Positions 35,945 through 47,472 of a DNA stretch of 64,000 nt are shown here, one piece after another. The translations under genes and the position numbers were made by a program. Within the stretch, counting starts at the first letter, position 1. Every line of letters starts with the position of its first letter. The stretch spans positions 24,335,730-24,399,729 of the forward strand of contig CM032121.1 in assembly GCA_018894105.1 (NCBI GenBank), written 5' to 3'. The stretch is from Jacaranda mimosifolia (taxonomy: Eukaryota > Streptophyta > Magnoliopsida > Lamiales > Bignoniaceae). A model generated the notes under the pieces. It searched no databases. It was not told where the DNA came from and worked only from the letters and a program-made list of their open reading frames with translations.

Positions 35945-38143
35945 CACTTTGTTCTCCCACGTTTTCTAGAAATATTTTCTAACCCTCAAAAAAAATTTAA
36001 AATGAATGTACATTCCCCAATTTTTTTCTCAAAGCACTCAAATTTTATCCACAAAAAACCCCCTCACAATTCACCCAAAAAAAGCCTACAACCTAAAAAC
36101 CACACCTACCCCTCATTTTCTCACTCTACCTTTCACATCACTCATTCATTTATCACTTTCTTACTTTACTCATCCATATATATATATACACATATATGAA
36201 AATATTAAAATTTTACTAGTTAAAAAATTTTTAAACTTAAGTTTATAAATTTAATTAAACTAATTGTCGAAAAAATAAATAAAATTTATTTAAATATTAT
36301 TTATGTTATTACTAAATAATTTATTTATTGAATAACGTATTAAATTAATTAAATTTACTTATTAATTAAGTAAGGTATTAGTTATATTTAATACTTAATG
36401 TATAAATTAAATATTACATTTTTTCATTTAATAAATAACTTAAAATATTTTAATTTGATATAATAAATAAATTAATCTTCTTCAAAAAAATAATCCTCAT
36501 TAAATATTAATCTTCACATTTATTTAAAATTATAATAAAAAATTTGATTATAGGGTGATATTTACTTAATAATCTATTAAGTTTAATAAATAACTATTAA
36601 TATGCTTAAAGTAATTGTAAAGAAAATTAATTAAATCTAAGTAAAACTTATTTGATTATTACTAAGTAATTTATCTGCTAAATAATGTATTAATTAAATA
36701 ATGAGTTAAAGTAATTAAATAACTTATTAATTAAATTAATTTGTTTAAATAACTTATTATTTATATATTAATTATGTTACATATTTTACGTATGATTAAA
36801 TATTATATTTATGGGATAATGTCATAAATGATCCCTAAAGTTTTAGTTTAGAATCACTTTAGTCCTCAAATTTTAAAACTTCATTTTTTAGTCCCTAACA
36901 TTTGGATTTAGTTTCAATCTAGTCCCTAAGTCAACTTTCCAACAACTTTTTGAGGGCAAAATTGTCAATTTAGTGTTATATTTCACTTTAGTCCCTATAT
37001 AAGGTTTTATGTTCCAATTTAGTCCTTATCTTACTTTATTTGTTAATATATCACTAATCATACAATTAATATTATTAATTATAATAGTATCACAAATGAT
37101 ATTAATATATAATAATATATTATTTAATGTTAATAATAATATTAGTATCAATTATATATATACACATGCACATATATTTATAAAAAGAAAAAAAGTAACA
37201 TAGGGACTAAATTGGAACATAAAATCTTATACAGGGACTAAAGTGAAACATAAAACTTTATATAGGGGCTAAAGTGAAACATAAAACTATAAATTGACAA
37301 TTTTGCCCTTAAAAAGTTGTCGGAAAGTTGACTTAGGGACTAGATTGAAACTAAATCCAAACTTTAGGGACTAAAAAAGGAAGTTTTAAAGTTTGAGGAC
37401 TAAAGTGATTCTAAACTAAAACTTTAGGGACTATTTATGACATTTGCCCTATATTTATTTATTTGATAAATAATTTAAGATGACATGATTTCATATAATA
37501 TAATATGATTTATTTTTTAATTTGATGAATCTTTATCAAGTTTTATATATATGAACTATTAAAAAAAATATTTTATTTAAATAAATAACTAAGTTTTATT
37601 TATACGTAAATCGTAAGTAATAAATAGTTAAATAATTATATTTTAATAATAAACAATAATTAGTTTATAATTAATGTATAGTAATTAAATTATTTTTTTG
37701 TAAATCGATATTAACAATTATGATATAAGATGATTTTTTTATAATTAAGATATAATTATGATTTCATAAATAATTAATATTTATTAATTTATATTTTCTT
37801 CGAAATAATACATCATTTACTAATGTTAAATTTATAAATTTCAATCATTATAAATATGGACATATATATACACACAACATCCAACTATAAATATTCATAC
37901 ATATAATATATAAAAAAATCACTTTCACCCTACAAACCCAACAAAAAAATAATTGATTTGGCATCTACAGTAAAGTTTGTCTCCTTCCAAAATATAAAAA
38001 AACAAACAACTCATTCTCAAATCATTTTTTATGTTTCTCCAAAAAAAAAAAGAAACACTTGACACATTCTCTAAATTTTCTCCCAAAAATCCATTCCTCC
38101 CAAAAAAATTCTACAAAATGCCTAAAACATAGGAGAACAAGGC
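35945..38143 (+). repeat. Left arm of large inverted repeat
   Basis: Read in reverse complement, it follows 41157-41439 joined to 51680-53000. Matching blocks include the outer acattccc stretch, the cactcattcatttatcac stretch and the inner atcactttcaccc stretch. Without the MITE at 36813-37449 the arm is about 1.55 kb. It is very AT-rich with no coding evidence. Its short ORFs are low-complexity. Confidence 0.85.
36813..37449. mobile_element. Foldback MITE with 9 bp TSD (Mutator-type)
   Basis: Ends are GGGATAATGTCATAAAT and its inverted partner ATTTATGACATTTGCCC. The terminal inverted repeats are over 200 bp, around a ~140 bp AT-rich loop. Exact 9 bp duplications TATATTTAT flank it (36804-36812, 37450-37458). 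The right arm of the large inverted repeat has the corresponding site empty, near 52120. A 9 bp TSD and long inverted repeats suit a Mutator-derived nonautonomous element. No ORF. Confidence 0.85.
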
Positions 38144-39686
38144 CTTACTGAATGAAGAATGATAAATGAGTGAGTTAGTATATCAAGACACAAATATCAT
38201 ATATTTGTGGAGCCCTAAGCTTAGAGTGAAAAGCTTAGTAATCTTACTTAAATTACCAAAAGCTCCTTAAATCATATATTAGTCCATCAATTATGTCTAA
38301 AGTTGTGGATCTTTAAGATTTACCTTTAGATTCCTCACTTGGTGTAACACCCTGCAGGAATGAAGATTGCTTCTCTAAGTTTCTGTTCAAATGTACATTC
38401 TTATTCAAGGCTCAAACAAACAGCTCCTCTTTTCTTTAGAAGATCATGTAGATATTTATATATGTTATACAAATCCCACTATATATTCAACAGATTGCTT
38501 AACAATCTTTACTTCATAAAGAAATTCAATCCCCGGCTTCTTTGTTATCCAATACAAGTCTTATATCTCTACAGTTGCTGCAGCTTGCATATGTGTCAAC
38601 AAAATAAATCAAAAGTCCCTTTATCATCATGAATATATATTTTTATATATAAATGAATAGAAACAGAAAATAAATATATGTATCTATATCAATTTGAGCC
38701 AAAAAGAGAAGAAAATTACAAAAAAATAAAATAAAATAAAGTTTCAGAAATTGTATAATTCGATACTGTGATTATATGCCAACATTAAGCAAGTAATATA
38801 TATATATATATATATATAATCAAAACTTAGCAAATAATATATAGACAAAAGCAAAAGACTCTTATATATATATATATATATATTTTCCCAAAACCTGTAC
38901 CTTTCTGAAACAAATCTGAGACTTTACCCAACAATAAGACATAAGGCAACGATAAACAGATGTTTCTTGTTAGAATATAAGGTTTACTAACAATAAAGTC
39001 AAAAGCATAACCTATTTCAAAAGTTACAACTTTTAACAAAAGAGGACAATCTTATACAATGCATCACAAAAGTATTTCCTAAAATCAAACAACACCAACA
39101 ACTTCGGAGCCTTTACCTAGATGAAAATCAATTACCAACAAGAAAATCCGTATGCATAAAAAGTGCCACCAGAAAAGGACACTCAAAACAGTTGACAAGC
39201 CTCGACATAAGGAAAATCCCAAGATTTGTGCCGTGTACGAAGGGCTTGACGTGATGGGAATAGCTCCAGCTGCTATAAGCTTCTCAACCCACAATGTGAA
39301 GCATTATTTTCAACATCAGTTTTTTCTCATTTTACTTGGTCCAATTAATTCTACTCACCCTTTCAGATATCAGTAATTAAACTAGAATTCTTTTTCAATA
39401 ACAAAATGCAGGGACAAAAGTATAGTTTCACTAGAGGCTACAAACACAAACTCGATATCACTAAAATCTACAGTGGCTTTGTCTTTATTGATTTAAGACT
39501 TGAATGTGAAAGCTAAACAATTACTGTTCACATAATAACCTGCTGAACAGATAAAAATCAAGCAATCTAAGGACCATTGCTTCTTTAAAATAAAGCAATA
39601 ATGAAATTCCATAAACACATGTTGGACGAATTCCATAAATAAAAATGCAAAAACTAAATGACATGTTTGGTACTGTTCTTTTTCAA
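38144..39686. other. Spacer of inverted repeat, no gene recognised
   Basis: AT-rich sequence with TA microsatellites at about 38800-38818 and 38864-38882. Several ORFs of 60-90 codons show no domain. I see no splice or coding pattern that I would trust. Confidence 0.4.
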
Positions 39687-39910
39687 GATCCTATGTTTGA
39701 GTTAATGTCTTTGAGGCAAACTGGAACTATTTAGGAATATTTAGATAAATTGATGAGTTAGTGAATTGCCTTGAGCTCTCTGAATCATATGCAGTAAGTT
39801 ACTTTCAAGGAGGGATTAGAGATGAAATTGCACTACCTGTAAGAATGTTTAAGCCAAGAAACTTGCAAGAAGCTATTAGTTTAGCCAAATTACAGGACAC
39901 TCAAGATTAA
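39687..39910 (+). pseudogene. Ty3/gypsy gag relic
   Basis: In plus-strand frames broken by three stops and one frameshift the sequence reads DPMFELMSLRQTGT, a degraded EYLDKL, then SYAVSYFQGGIRDEI and VRMFKPRNLQEAISLAKLQ. This order matches the retrotransposon gag domain of plant gypsy elements (the chromovirus/Tekay type looks closest). No protease, RT or LTR belonging to it was found nearby. Confidence 0.7.
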
Positions 39911-40300
39911 TAACAAAAAGCCACTTATACCTACCACTCCAAAACCAAACTCAATTCCATAAAAATCTTCCACATCATTTCACAATCTCAAACATCCTTC
40001 ACCATCCTTTATCAATGTTAATTCTCCACATCAGTTAATTAAACCACACACGTTCAACACTAAAAACAATCAATAAATCCCTCAAAAAAAAAGAAAAGGG
40101 ATTGAGTCAGCAACAAATGGACGAGCAAAATTACGAGCATATCACAGGCACCATAATACAGGGAAAGAACAATCAACAATTGAAACAAAATTGCTGTTCT
40201 ATACACAATACTGGCAGTTTGAATTTCATACCATGATATAAAATAAACTTGATTTAATATTAGAAAGTCATAAATGTACCTAGGAGAGCCTAAGGTGCTA
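39911..40300. other. Stretch without recognised feature
   Basis: It follows the gypsy gag relic and may be its degraded downstream sequence (a Pro/Ser/Thr-rich frame with stops). Nothing else supported. Confidence 0.3.
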
Positions 40301-40304
40301 CATA

Positions 40305-40550
40305 CGTGAGCGACGGCGATGGCTGGTGATCGGTGAGTGAGCAAGCTGCAGCAGTGAGCGAGCGGGGATGGTGAGCAAGCGGCAGTGAGAGAGCGGGTGG
40401 TGGTGGTGAGCAAGTGGCAGTGAGTGAGCGGGCGGTGGTGGTGAGCAACGGTGGTGTTCGGTGGTCGATGGTAGATGAGTGAGTAGGCAGCAGCAATGGC
40501 CGGTGAACGGTAAACGGGCGGTGAGTGAGGTAAGTGAGCGGGAAGAAAAT
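40305..40550. repeat. G-rich degenerate simple repeat
   Basis: A region of gtgagcgagcgg and ggtggtggtgagcaa words in imperfect tandem order. It is much richer in G than its surroundings. ORFs on the other strand (Pro/Ser/Leu/His-rich) are products of this low complexity. Confidence 0.75.
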
Positions 40551-40633
40551 TGGGAGGAAATTGTGAATTGTACTAAAGCCCAGGGGTAAATTTGAAACAA
40601 AAACAATTTTATTTGTTTATATAAATATTATTA

Positions 40634-41064
40634 GGGCTCGTTTGCTTGGAATGATGTGATTAGAAATGATACATAAGTAAATGATACATTTTAAGCCCAT
40701 TATGATATAATATTTTAATTTTATGTTTGATTGGTATGATTAGTATATAGATAAATTAAAATATAATATATAAATTTACTATTATATCCTTTATATTTTT
40801 TAATAAGTTTTTCATAATTTTCTCATTATTTCCCATTTTTAGAATCATGGTTAATTGAAAATAAGATAAAAAATAGACCTTATTAAATTTTTATAATTCT
40901 TATCACACCTAATCAAGCCTTCCTCCCCTTGATCCATTTTCCAAAAGCAACAATAAATAATGTAGGGCCTAGGATTTATTAAGGGCTTTTCTCAATTGAA
41001 GCAAATATTAGAAGATGTTTGATTAGGTATGTATCACACCTAATCAAGCCAAACAAACAAGGCC
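40634..41064. mobile_element. Harbinger/Tourist-type MITE (TSD TTA)
   Basis: 431 bp with terminal inverted repeats GGGCTCGTTTGCTTGG and (reversed) GGCCTTGTTTGTTTGG. The 3 bp duplication TTA flanks it (40631-40633, 41065-41067). The TIR wording and TTA target are typical of PIF/Harbinger-derived MITEs. No ORF. Confidence 0.85.
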
Positions 41065-41156
41065 TTAGAAAACTTAACTTTGATCTCTTAATGGTAAGAT
41101 GGCGATGGGTTTCTCATTTTGCGCCCAAAATCCAAGCTCAAATTCTGGAATCTATA

Positions 41157-41439
41157 GGTCTGTTCTTCTATATTTTGGCCATGTTTTAAAAAAATATATA
41201 TTAGGTGAATGGGTTTTTGGGACAAAATTTAGAGAATGTGCCAAGTATTTCTTTTTGTTTGAGAAAAATATGGAAAATGATTTGACAACGAGTAGTTTGT
41301 TTTTTTATTTTTTTGGAAGAAACAAACTTTATTGTAAATGTCAAATCAATTGCTTTTTCATTGAGTTTGTCGGGTGAAAGTGATTTTTTATGTATTATAT
41401 GTATGTATATTTATAATTGGACGATGTATGTATATATAT
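41157..41439 (-). repeat. Right arm of large inverted repeat, inner part
   Basis: Reverse complement of about 37865-38143. It stops exactly at the E3 insertion and resumes at 51680. Confidence 0.85.
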
Positions 41440-43638
41440 TATAGGTGTGTATGGTACTAGGATCCAAATATTTTCAAAAACCATGAACATAACCAGCCCA
41501 TACACACCCCCAAGGATCAAGACATGCATAGGAATCAGATTTACAGAGGGAAATTACCTTGGTGAAATCAGAAAATTCGAGCAAGAAAACTGTTCCTCAA
41601 CCGTTGAAGAAACTCCTCACTGGCGCAGCGGAAAGATCACCAGATTTCTCCAAGCTCCTCTTCGAGTTTTGAGCTGAATGTTTTACAGGAAACTCACCAC
41701 TCCTTGGGGATGATACAGTAAAATTTTCAGCCTGATTGGACTCCTCTAAGGTTGCCAACAAAATTCCCAAAGCCACTGCCAGAAATTGTTTCAGCAAGAG
41801 CAATAGCAATCCAAGTGTGATGCCTCTAATGACATAGTCCACACACCATAGCTAGGACCTATTCTCTACAATATGGCTGGAGATATTTGCAGAGAAAGGA
41901 GAAGAGAAGGCTTGGAAGAATGTAGGTGGAATGTGTGGGAGGTTGGAGAGAATAATGGGGATGCTAACAATTAGATGCCTACTATCCAAGTTTGTTGGGA
42001 GAATAAAAGATCAACAATCTAGCACCACGTGGCAGCCCCCTCTCCTCCTATATCTATATATAGGAGCGAGATTGTGTGTGGTCCCACACCATCCTCAAGG
42101 AGATGGTGCTAAGTGTCCATGCTTAAGTAGCCACTAACAATTAGTGTTAATGAATAAGAATATTAATTGAAGCTTATATTTTATCTTATGAAATGTCTTC
42201 CAATTAAATTCCAATTCCATATTAAATGAACCCTTTATTTTATAATATTCTCCTAAATAAACTCTCCAATTAAATTAAATTAAACACTTTAATTTAGTTA
42301 ATAATCCTTTGACTTAACTCTTAAGTCAAATTGCTTAACTCTTTAAGTTAGTCAAAATTAATTTAACTTTTAAATTAATTTGACCAATTGATAGTCACGT
42401 GGCATCAATTAATTAACTCTTAATTAATTGATCTTAATTTAACTTTTAAATTAAATTGATCAAGCCAAAAATGACTCCAATTTTCACCTCCTCCATAATT
42501 CGGTCGTGAAGAAAATTCTCATTTCTTCAATAAGTCAAGCTATTGGCTTTTATGTGTGACCCATTAGGTTCTACCGTTAAATGGATATGGGCTAATAACT
42601 CCTTGTGACTTATGGAATATCAAATATTCACATTAGTTTAAACTCCTTTAACCTAAACGACTCAATTCAATTAATCTCATTAAATGAAGAATACCCAATC
42701 TCCATGGTCGATATCCAACCTCAAGCCCATGGAGCCCAGCTAATTGGCCTAAATGAATGCTGTTGGAGAACCATTCTAGCATTACGCGTAACATGCAAAT
42801 ACGGTCATTCCGACTCCTATCTCCCAAAAGAGGCCTAGGGCAGGATATCAGTCTGCTCCCTAATAGCCTCGATACTATGCTTCTATTTGCAATGTTCAAT
42901 TTCCTTAGTGACCTCATCTTTGGAAACACCTTTCCAAATTGTCACATCACCTTACGCAAGGATTTCTTAGAAACGAACATTATAGAACGCATAGGAGATG
43001 CACTCGCTCTTCACAAAAGCGAGGAGTTGAATTTCATCTTGGATCTCACAAACCTCCATGCCTAGTGGCTTATGCTCAACCTCAACCCAAGCGGCCTGCT
43101 AAGTGACCAAGGAAGAGTCAAAGCATAAGGACTAAACACAAGATTACCATGGATCCTCAAGTCAAATGACTAATAATATGTACTAGCGTAAGCTACAGAA
43201 CTTGCCACTACCAACTTGCCACTATGGCTATCTAGTGGATTCGTCAGGTGGGTCTTTAGTGAACTTGTTCTCTAACAAGCACCCACTAACATCCACTCAT
43301 ATGTCATATGGCATTGCTCATGGAACGGAGCAATATCCAAGTATTGAATTTATGCATTGTTAGTGCAGGTCTATCCTAATCTTAGATGCCCTATTTCATA
43401 AGATTCTATGACCTAGAAGATTTAAAATCACAACTGTGTAATTCCATGATCACCACCCAGTGCGTGACCAAGTTCCATATTCTAATGTGATCTAAGGGCT
43501 TCATCCAAATCCAAGTAAAGAAAACAATGAGCATAAAATGAACATGGCCATCTAATGAATATCATTCAATCAAGATTGTCTTACAAGGAAATAGTTTACA
43601 AGGTCAATCTAATTAGCTTGCAGGGCAATATTCCAACG
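41440..43638 (-). repeat. E3 3' LTR
   Basis: 2199 bp. Starts tataggtg (TG changed to TA) and ends ATTCCAACG (CA changed to CG). It matches 49481-51679 along its length. Confidence 0.92.
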
Positions 43639-43652
43639 ATCTCCCACTTTTC
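43639..43652 (-). other. E3 polypurine tract
   Basis: On the minus strand gaaaagtgggagat abuts the 3' LTR. Confidence 0.65.
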
Positions 43653-43689
43653 GTAAAGCCAATGCCCCATGGCCTTGAGACACATCTTC

Positions 43690-44130
43690 TCAAAATATCC
43701 TTCAAAGACCTTTTGCGATAGGGGTTTAAATAGTGGTTCTATTATACTCTCTTTTGAGGCAACCTTATCCACTCAGGTGTCACCTCTATCAAGTGATATC
43801 ATATATGAAATGATAACGCATTTAATGTGTTCGGATCACTGACGAGATCTTAGCTTAAGTCCTAAGCTATCTTCCGAAGATAACTATAGGCTCATGTATG
43901 CTAGGCACTACATCCAACTCTTCGAAGAAGTTTTTATCCAAACACTTCTCTTTGCGGTTTCCAAAACCACGAATTATTTCACCTCAGTGGTCATCTTGGC
44001 CGTGGTGTCCAGTTTGGAATTCTTCCAACTCACTGTGCTGCTATTAAGGCAAAATATGAATCCATAAGTGGATTTCAAGTCATCTACATCGAATTGGAAA
44101 CTAGAATCTAAAAATACCTTGAGTTTCAAT
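43690..44130 (-). pseudogene. E3 RNase H
   Basis: The strand reads a degraded FDVDDLKSTYGF, then CLNSSTVSW and ETAKRSVW before several stops. The catalytic STTEAEY motif has decayed to a TTEVK form. Only the first half is readable. Confidence 0.65.
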
Positions 44131-44136
44131 TCTCCA

Positions 44137-45270
44137 TTACCATATACCAAAACTATGTCCTTTAGTCCTTATCAAGTACGTAAGGATAGTTTTTACGGCT
44201 ATCCAGTGACTTTCATTGGGATCGGACTGGAACTTACTCGTAACACTTAGCGAGTGTGCCACATCCGATCTAGTACATTGAACTACATATATTATTCTCC
44301 CCATGGCAGATGCATAAGGCACATGGGACATCCTCTGTCTCTTGTCTTTAGACTTGGAGGGACGAATGCCATGTCCTATGGGAAGGAATCCCCAAATGAA
44401 TTCTTCTATGCCAAACCTCTTTAGTATTTTATTAAGGTATGGGGTTTGGGAAAGCCCTAGCATCCTCCTCGATCTATCTCTATAGATACATATTCTCAAT
44501 ATGCAGGATGCTTCTTCCAAATCATTCACAGAGAATTATGTAGATAACCATACTTTAGTACACTCTAACATTCCTACCTCATTCTGAATGAGAAGGATGT
44601 TATCGATATAAAGCATAATAAACTATATACTACTCCCACTAGCCTTTTTACACACAGTTCATACACCTTTTGATAAAGCCAAACAATTTGACTTTCTAAT
44701 CAAACGTATGTTCCATCTTCGGGACGCTTGTTTGAGTCCATAAATAGATCTCTGAAGTTTCCAAACCTTTTGCTCATTTCCTTTGGATGTAAAATCTTGT
44801 GGTTGCTCCATATAGATTTCTTCTTCAATGTCTCAATTGAGGAAAGTGGTTTTCACATCAATTTATCGTATCTCATAGTCATAATGCGTAGCTATGGCAA
44901 GTCGAATTCGAATGGACTTAGGCATAGCGACTAGTGAAAAGGTTTCCTCGAAATGGATACTGGGTCTTTTAGTGTAACCCTTTGCCACTAGTCGCGCCTT
45001 AAAGGTCACTACCTCTCCATTAACTCCTAGTTTTAGCTTATAGATCCACTTACAACCAATGGAAACTTTTCCCTATAGTAGATCTACCAAAATCCATACT
45101 TTGTTAGAGTACATGGAGTCTATTTCGGATCTCATGGCTTCAAGCCAACTTCCCGAATCTATGTCCAACATAGCATCCTTATAGGTCTTCGTATCAATAT
45201 CTAATCGGCCCATCTCATGAAAAAATCTGAACCTTTCAAGTTGCTTCTTGATCCGGTCTGACTTTCTCAA
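44137..45270 (-). pseudogene. E3 reverse transcriptase
   Basis: Frame 45270-45073 begins with TYKDAMLDIDSGSWLEAMR, the RT start. The catalytic site at 44599-44610 reads YIDN instead of YVDD. Frame 44529-44137 holds NDLEEASCILRICIYRDRS and PYASAMGRIIYVVQCTRSD. The pieces are in different frames. The site of the foreign insert in E2 is uninterrupted here (about 44552-44573). Confidence 0.85.
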
Positions 45271-45306
45271 AGGTTGTATGTAAGGCTCTTTGATATTTAT
45301 TTGTTT

Positions 45307-46270
45307 CTAATGCTTTGGGATTTGATGATCATCTTGAACTTCATTAAGTTCATCAACAATGCCATTTCTATCTAATAGAAAATCCTTTTCCAAAAAGAAG
45401 GCGTTCCTCCAAACAAACACCTTTTGTTCCAAGGGATCATAAAAAGTAATGTCCCACAGACTCTCTTGAGTGTCCCACAGACTCTCTTGAGTATCCCACA
45501 CACTTGCACAAAATGGATCTACTATCCAACTTATCTCCCATTGTCCATCTCACGTAGGTAAGAGATCCCCAAACTTTTAAGTAATGGTAAGAGAATACTT
45601 TGCCATACCACATCTCATGCAGCGTTTTTAGCACCAACTTTAAAGGTACTACATTTAGTAACTTTGCTATCATTTCTAAGGCGTATCCCCAAAAGGATAT
45701 AAGTACATCAGAAAAGCTCATCATGGAACGCACCATGTTCAACAAGGCACGATTTTTCATCTCGGCTACTCCATTGGGTTGAGGTGTGCCGGGTGGAGTC
45801 TATTGTAAGAGAATCCTATTTTCCTTTAGATCATCCAAGAATTTAGTACTTAAGTATTCTCCTATTCGATCTGACTGAAGAGCTTTAATACTAAGTGCCA
45901 ATTGCTTTTCCACTTCATTCATATACTCTTTGAACTTTTAAAAGGCTTCAAACTTGTACTTCATAAGATACACGTGTTTGAACTGACTATAATCATTGGT
46001 GAAGATGATGAAGCAGGAATAGACTCCTCTCACACTAACTCTTAGTGTGTCACAAATATCCGTATGGATCAAATCCAAAGGACTTGTGAAGCGCTATGAT
46101 GTACTACAAAAAGAGCCTTGGTCATTTTTCCCTTCAAACAAGATTCACAAGTACGAAGGTCCCTAATGCTACTAACTTTTAGTGCTTTAAGAGCTTCCAT
46201 CTTGTTCATCTTATTTTTGGAGATATGCCCAAGTCTTACATGCCAAAGAATGGCATCTTCTTAGTTATCT
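45307..46270 (-). pseudogene. E3 integrase
   Basis: The core start (DICDTLRVS) lies near 46040-46060. Frame 45760-45437 shows the SFWGYALEMIAKLLN block and the C-terminal CVGYSRESVGH motif. That motif is partly triplicated by an in-frame 21 bp tandem repeat at 45451-45492. Other stops are present. Confidence 0.75.
45451..45492 (-). repeat. 21 bp in-frame tandem duplication in E3 integrase
   Basis: gtcccacagactctcttgag plus t occurs at 45451-45471 and again at 45472-45492, adding seven codons (RESVGHS type) to the C-terminal motif. E2 has one copy. Confidence 0.9.
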
Positions 46271-46279
46271 AACTTTCTT

Positions 46280-46690
46280 ACTTTGTTAAAAGTGCATTAC
46301 TGATGGTTAAGAATCCAATGTGTACAATCCTTTGTTAAGTAGACCATAAGCAACTAAAGAACTCATTCTTTAATGCTTTCTATTTCCCATTTGACATAGA
46401 AGGATCAAATCCATTGCTATCCAAAACGAGAATTGAAATAATGTTCTCAACAATGTATGGTACGTTATAACAAAAGTCCAATACAAACATGGAATTCCCC
46501 AAGTCTAACTTATTATATGCCTTCGACTTTGGTCACAACTCTTGCTTCTTAGCCAAGGTGGTGGATCATATCCACATTACTTAGATTCATTCTTCTTTCT
46601 ATTCTTTGTAACAACTTACAAAGATAAGAACCACATGCGATATCATATGTCTATGAGGAAGAATTTATCCTTAAATGCACTTCAATAAAG
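46280..46690 (-). pseudogene. E3 protease
   Basis: The active-site codons at 46636-46644 read Asp-Ile-Ala, followed by CGSYLCKLL. Downstream, remnants of the VLD-x-YVP and NIISISILD blocks can be followed with several frameshifts. Confidence 0.6.
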
Positions 46691-47472
46691 TACATACCCT
46701 TCTTAAGGGTTGCAAGGTACTCCTTGCAATACCGCTTTCAATGGCCCATATCGCCAAAGTAGAAACAATTAATATCGACTATTTCCTCTATAATCTTCTT
46801 GACTCCTCTGGACGCCTTTAATGGTTGTTTTCCCTTAGAGGAAGAACTTTTCTTCTTTTTACCTCCTTTTCTAGCAACCCTGGGCCCATAGAGTTGGAGG
46901 ACGAAACAAGTGTCAAAGTTTTATCCTTGTCATGGTAGTCTCCTTCTAGATCAACTCTTTGATCAATAAAACTTGGCAAGGATGTAAGGATCAAAATTCT
47001 CATGGAGATCATTGTTCATCACTAAGTCCAAGTTGAAAAGCTTCTTCAAGCCTAATCATCTTTAGACCGTAGATGATGACACGACTTTACATCCATCCTA
47101 GCTTGAAAAATCTCCTTTGACAACATAAACTTTTCATATCTTGTTAGTTTTACAACTCTTGTAAAACTAACAAGGTATGAAAAGTTTATGTCTTGTAAAA
47201 TTTAACTAAGGTATCATTCATGTGTCCTTGAGATTTTTGAAGTTTGTAGATGCCATCACGAGACAAAGGGATAGGACGATCATAAACCCAATTCATGAAC
47301 TTTTCACGTGTCTCTAGATCTACTATAATCCCCATGGGATTTGGAGTACCTTGATATAGGACATATATCCGCTACTAGAAATCTAGAACGATTTTTGAGG
47401 TTAAGTCAATCATGGAAGTTTGGCCCGATTGGTTTATTGGTTTTCAAAAATGTTAAGTGGTTTATTAGCCAT
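46690..47472 (-). pseudogene. E3 gag
   Basis: Start ATG at 47470-47472, followed by remnants of the ETNKL-x-GPNF block and of the Lys-rich region (46818-47012). The zinc knuckle near 46720-46760 has lost most Cys/His ligands. Around 47150-47200 a short inverted copy (gtaaaactaacaaggtatgaaaag against its complement) disturbs the frame. Confidence 0.65.

Noticed and set aside
36002..36248. Short ORFs with Ser/Thr/His-rich products in the left arm
   Set aside because: Low-complexity AT/C-rich DNA; the mirrored arm does not keep the frame.
40060..40606. Overlapping Ser/Pro/His-rich ORFs on the minus strand
   Set aside because: Produced by a degenerate G-rich simple repeat; no domain or conserved start.
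41597..41842. 81-codon ORF with a hydrophobic start
   Set aside because: It lies inside the E3 LTR and is not kept in the partner LTR.
42026..42036. G-box (CCACGTGG) in the E3 LTRs as a promoter element
   Set aside because: It lies downstream of the TATA motif on the transcribed strand and is not shared with E2, E4 or the solo LTR.
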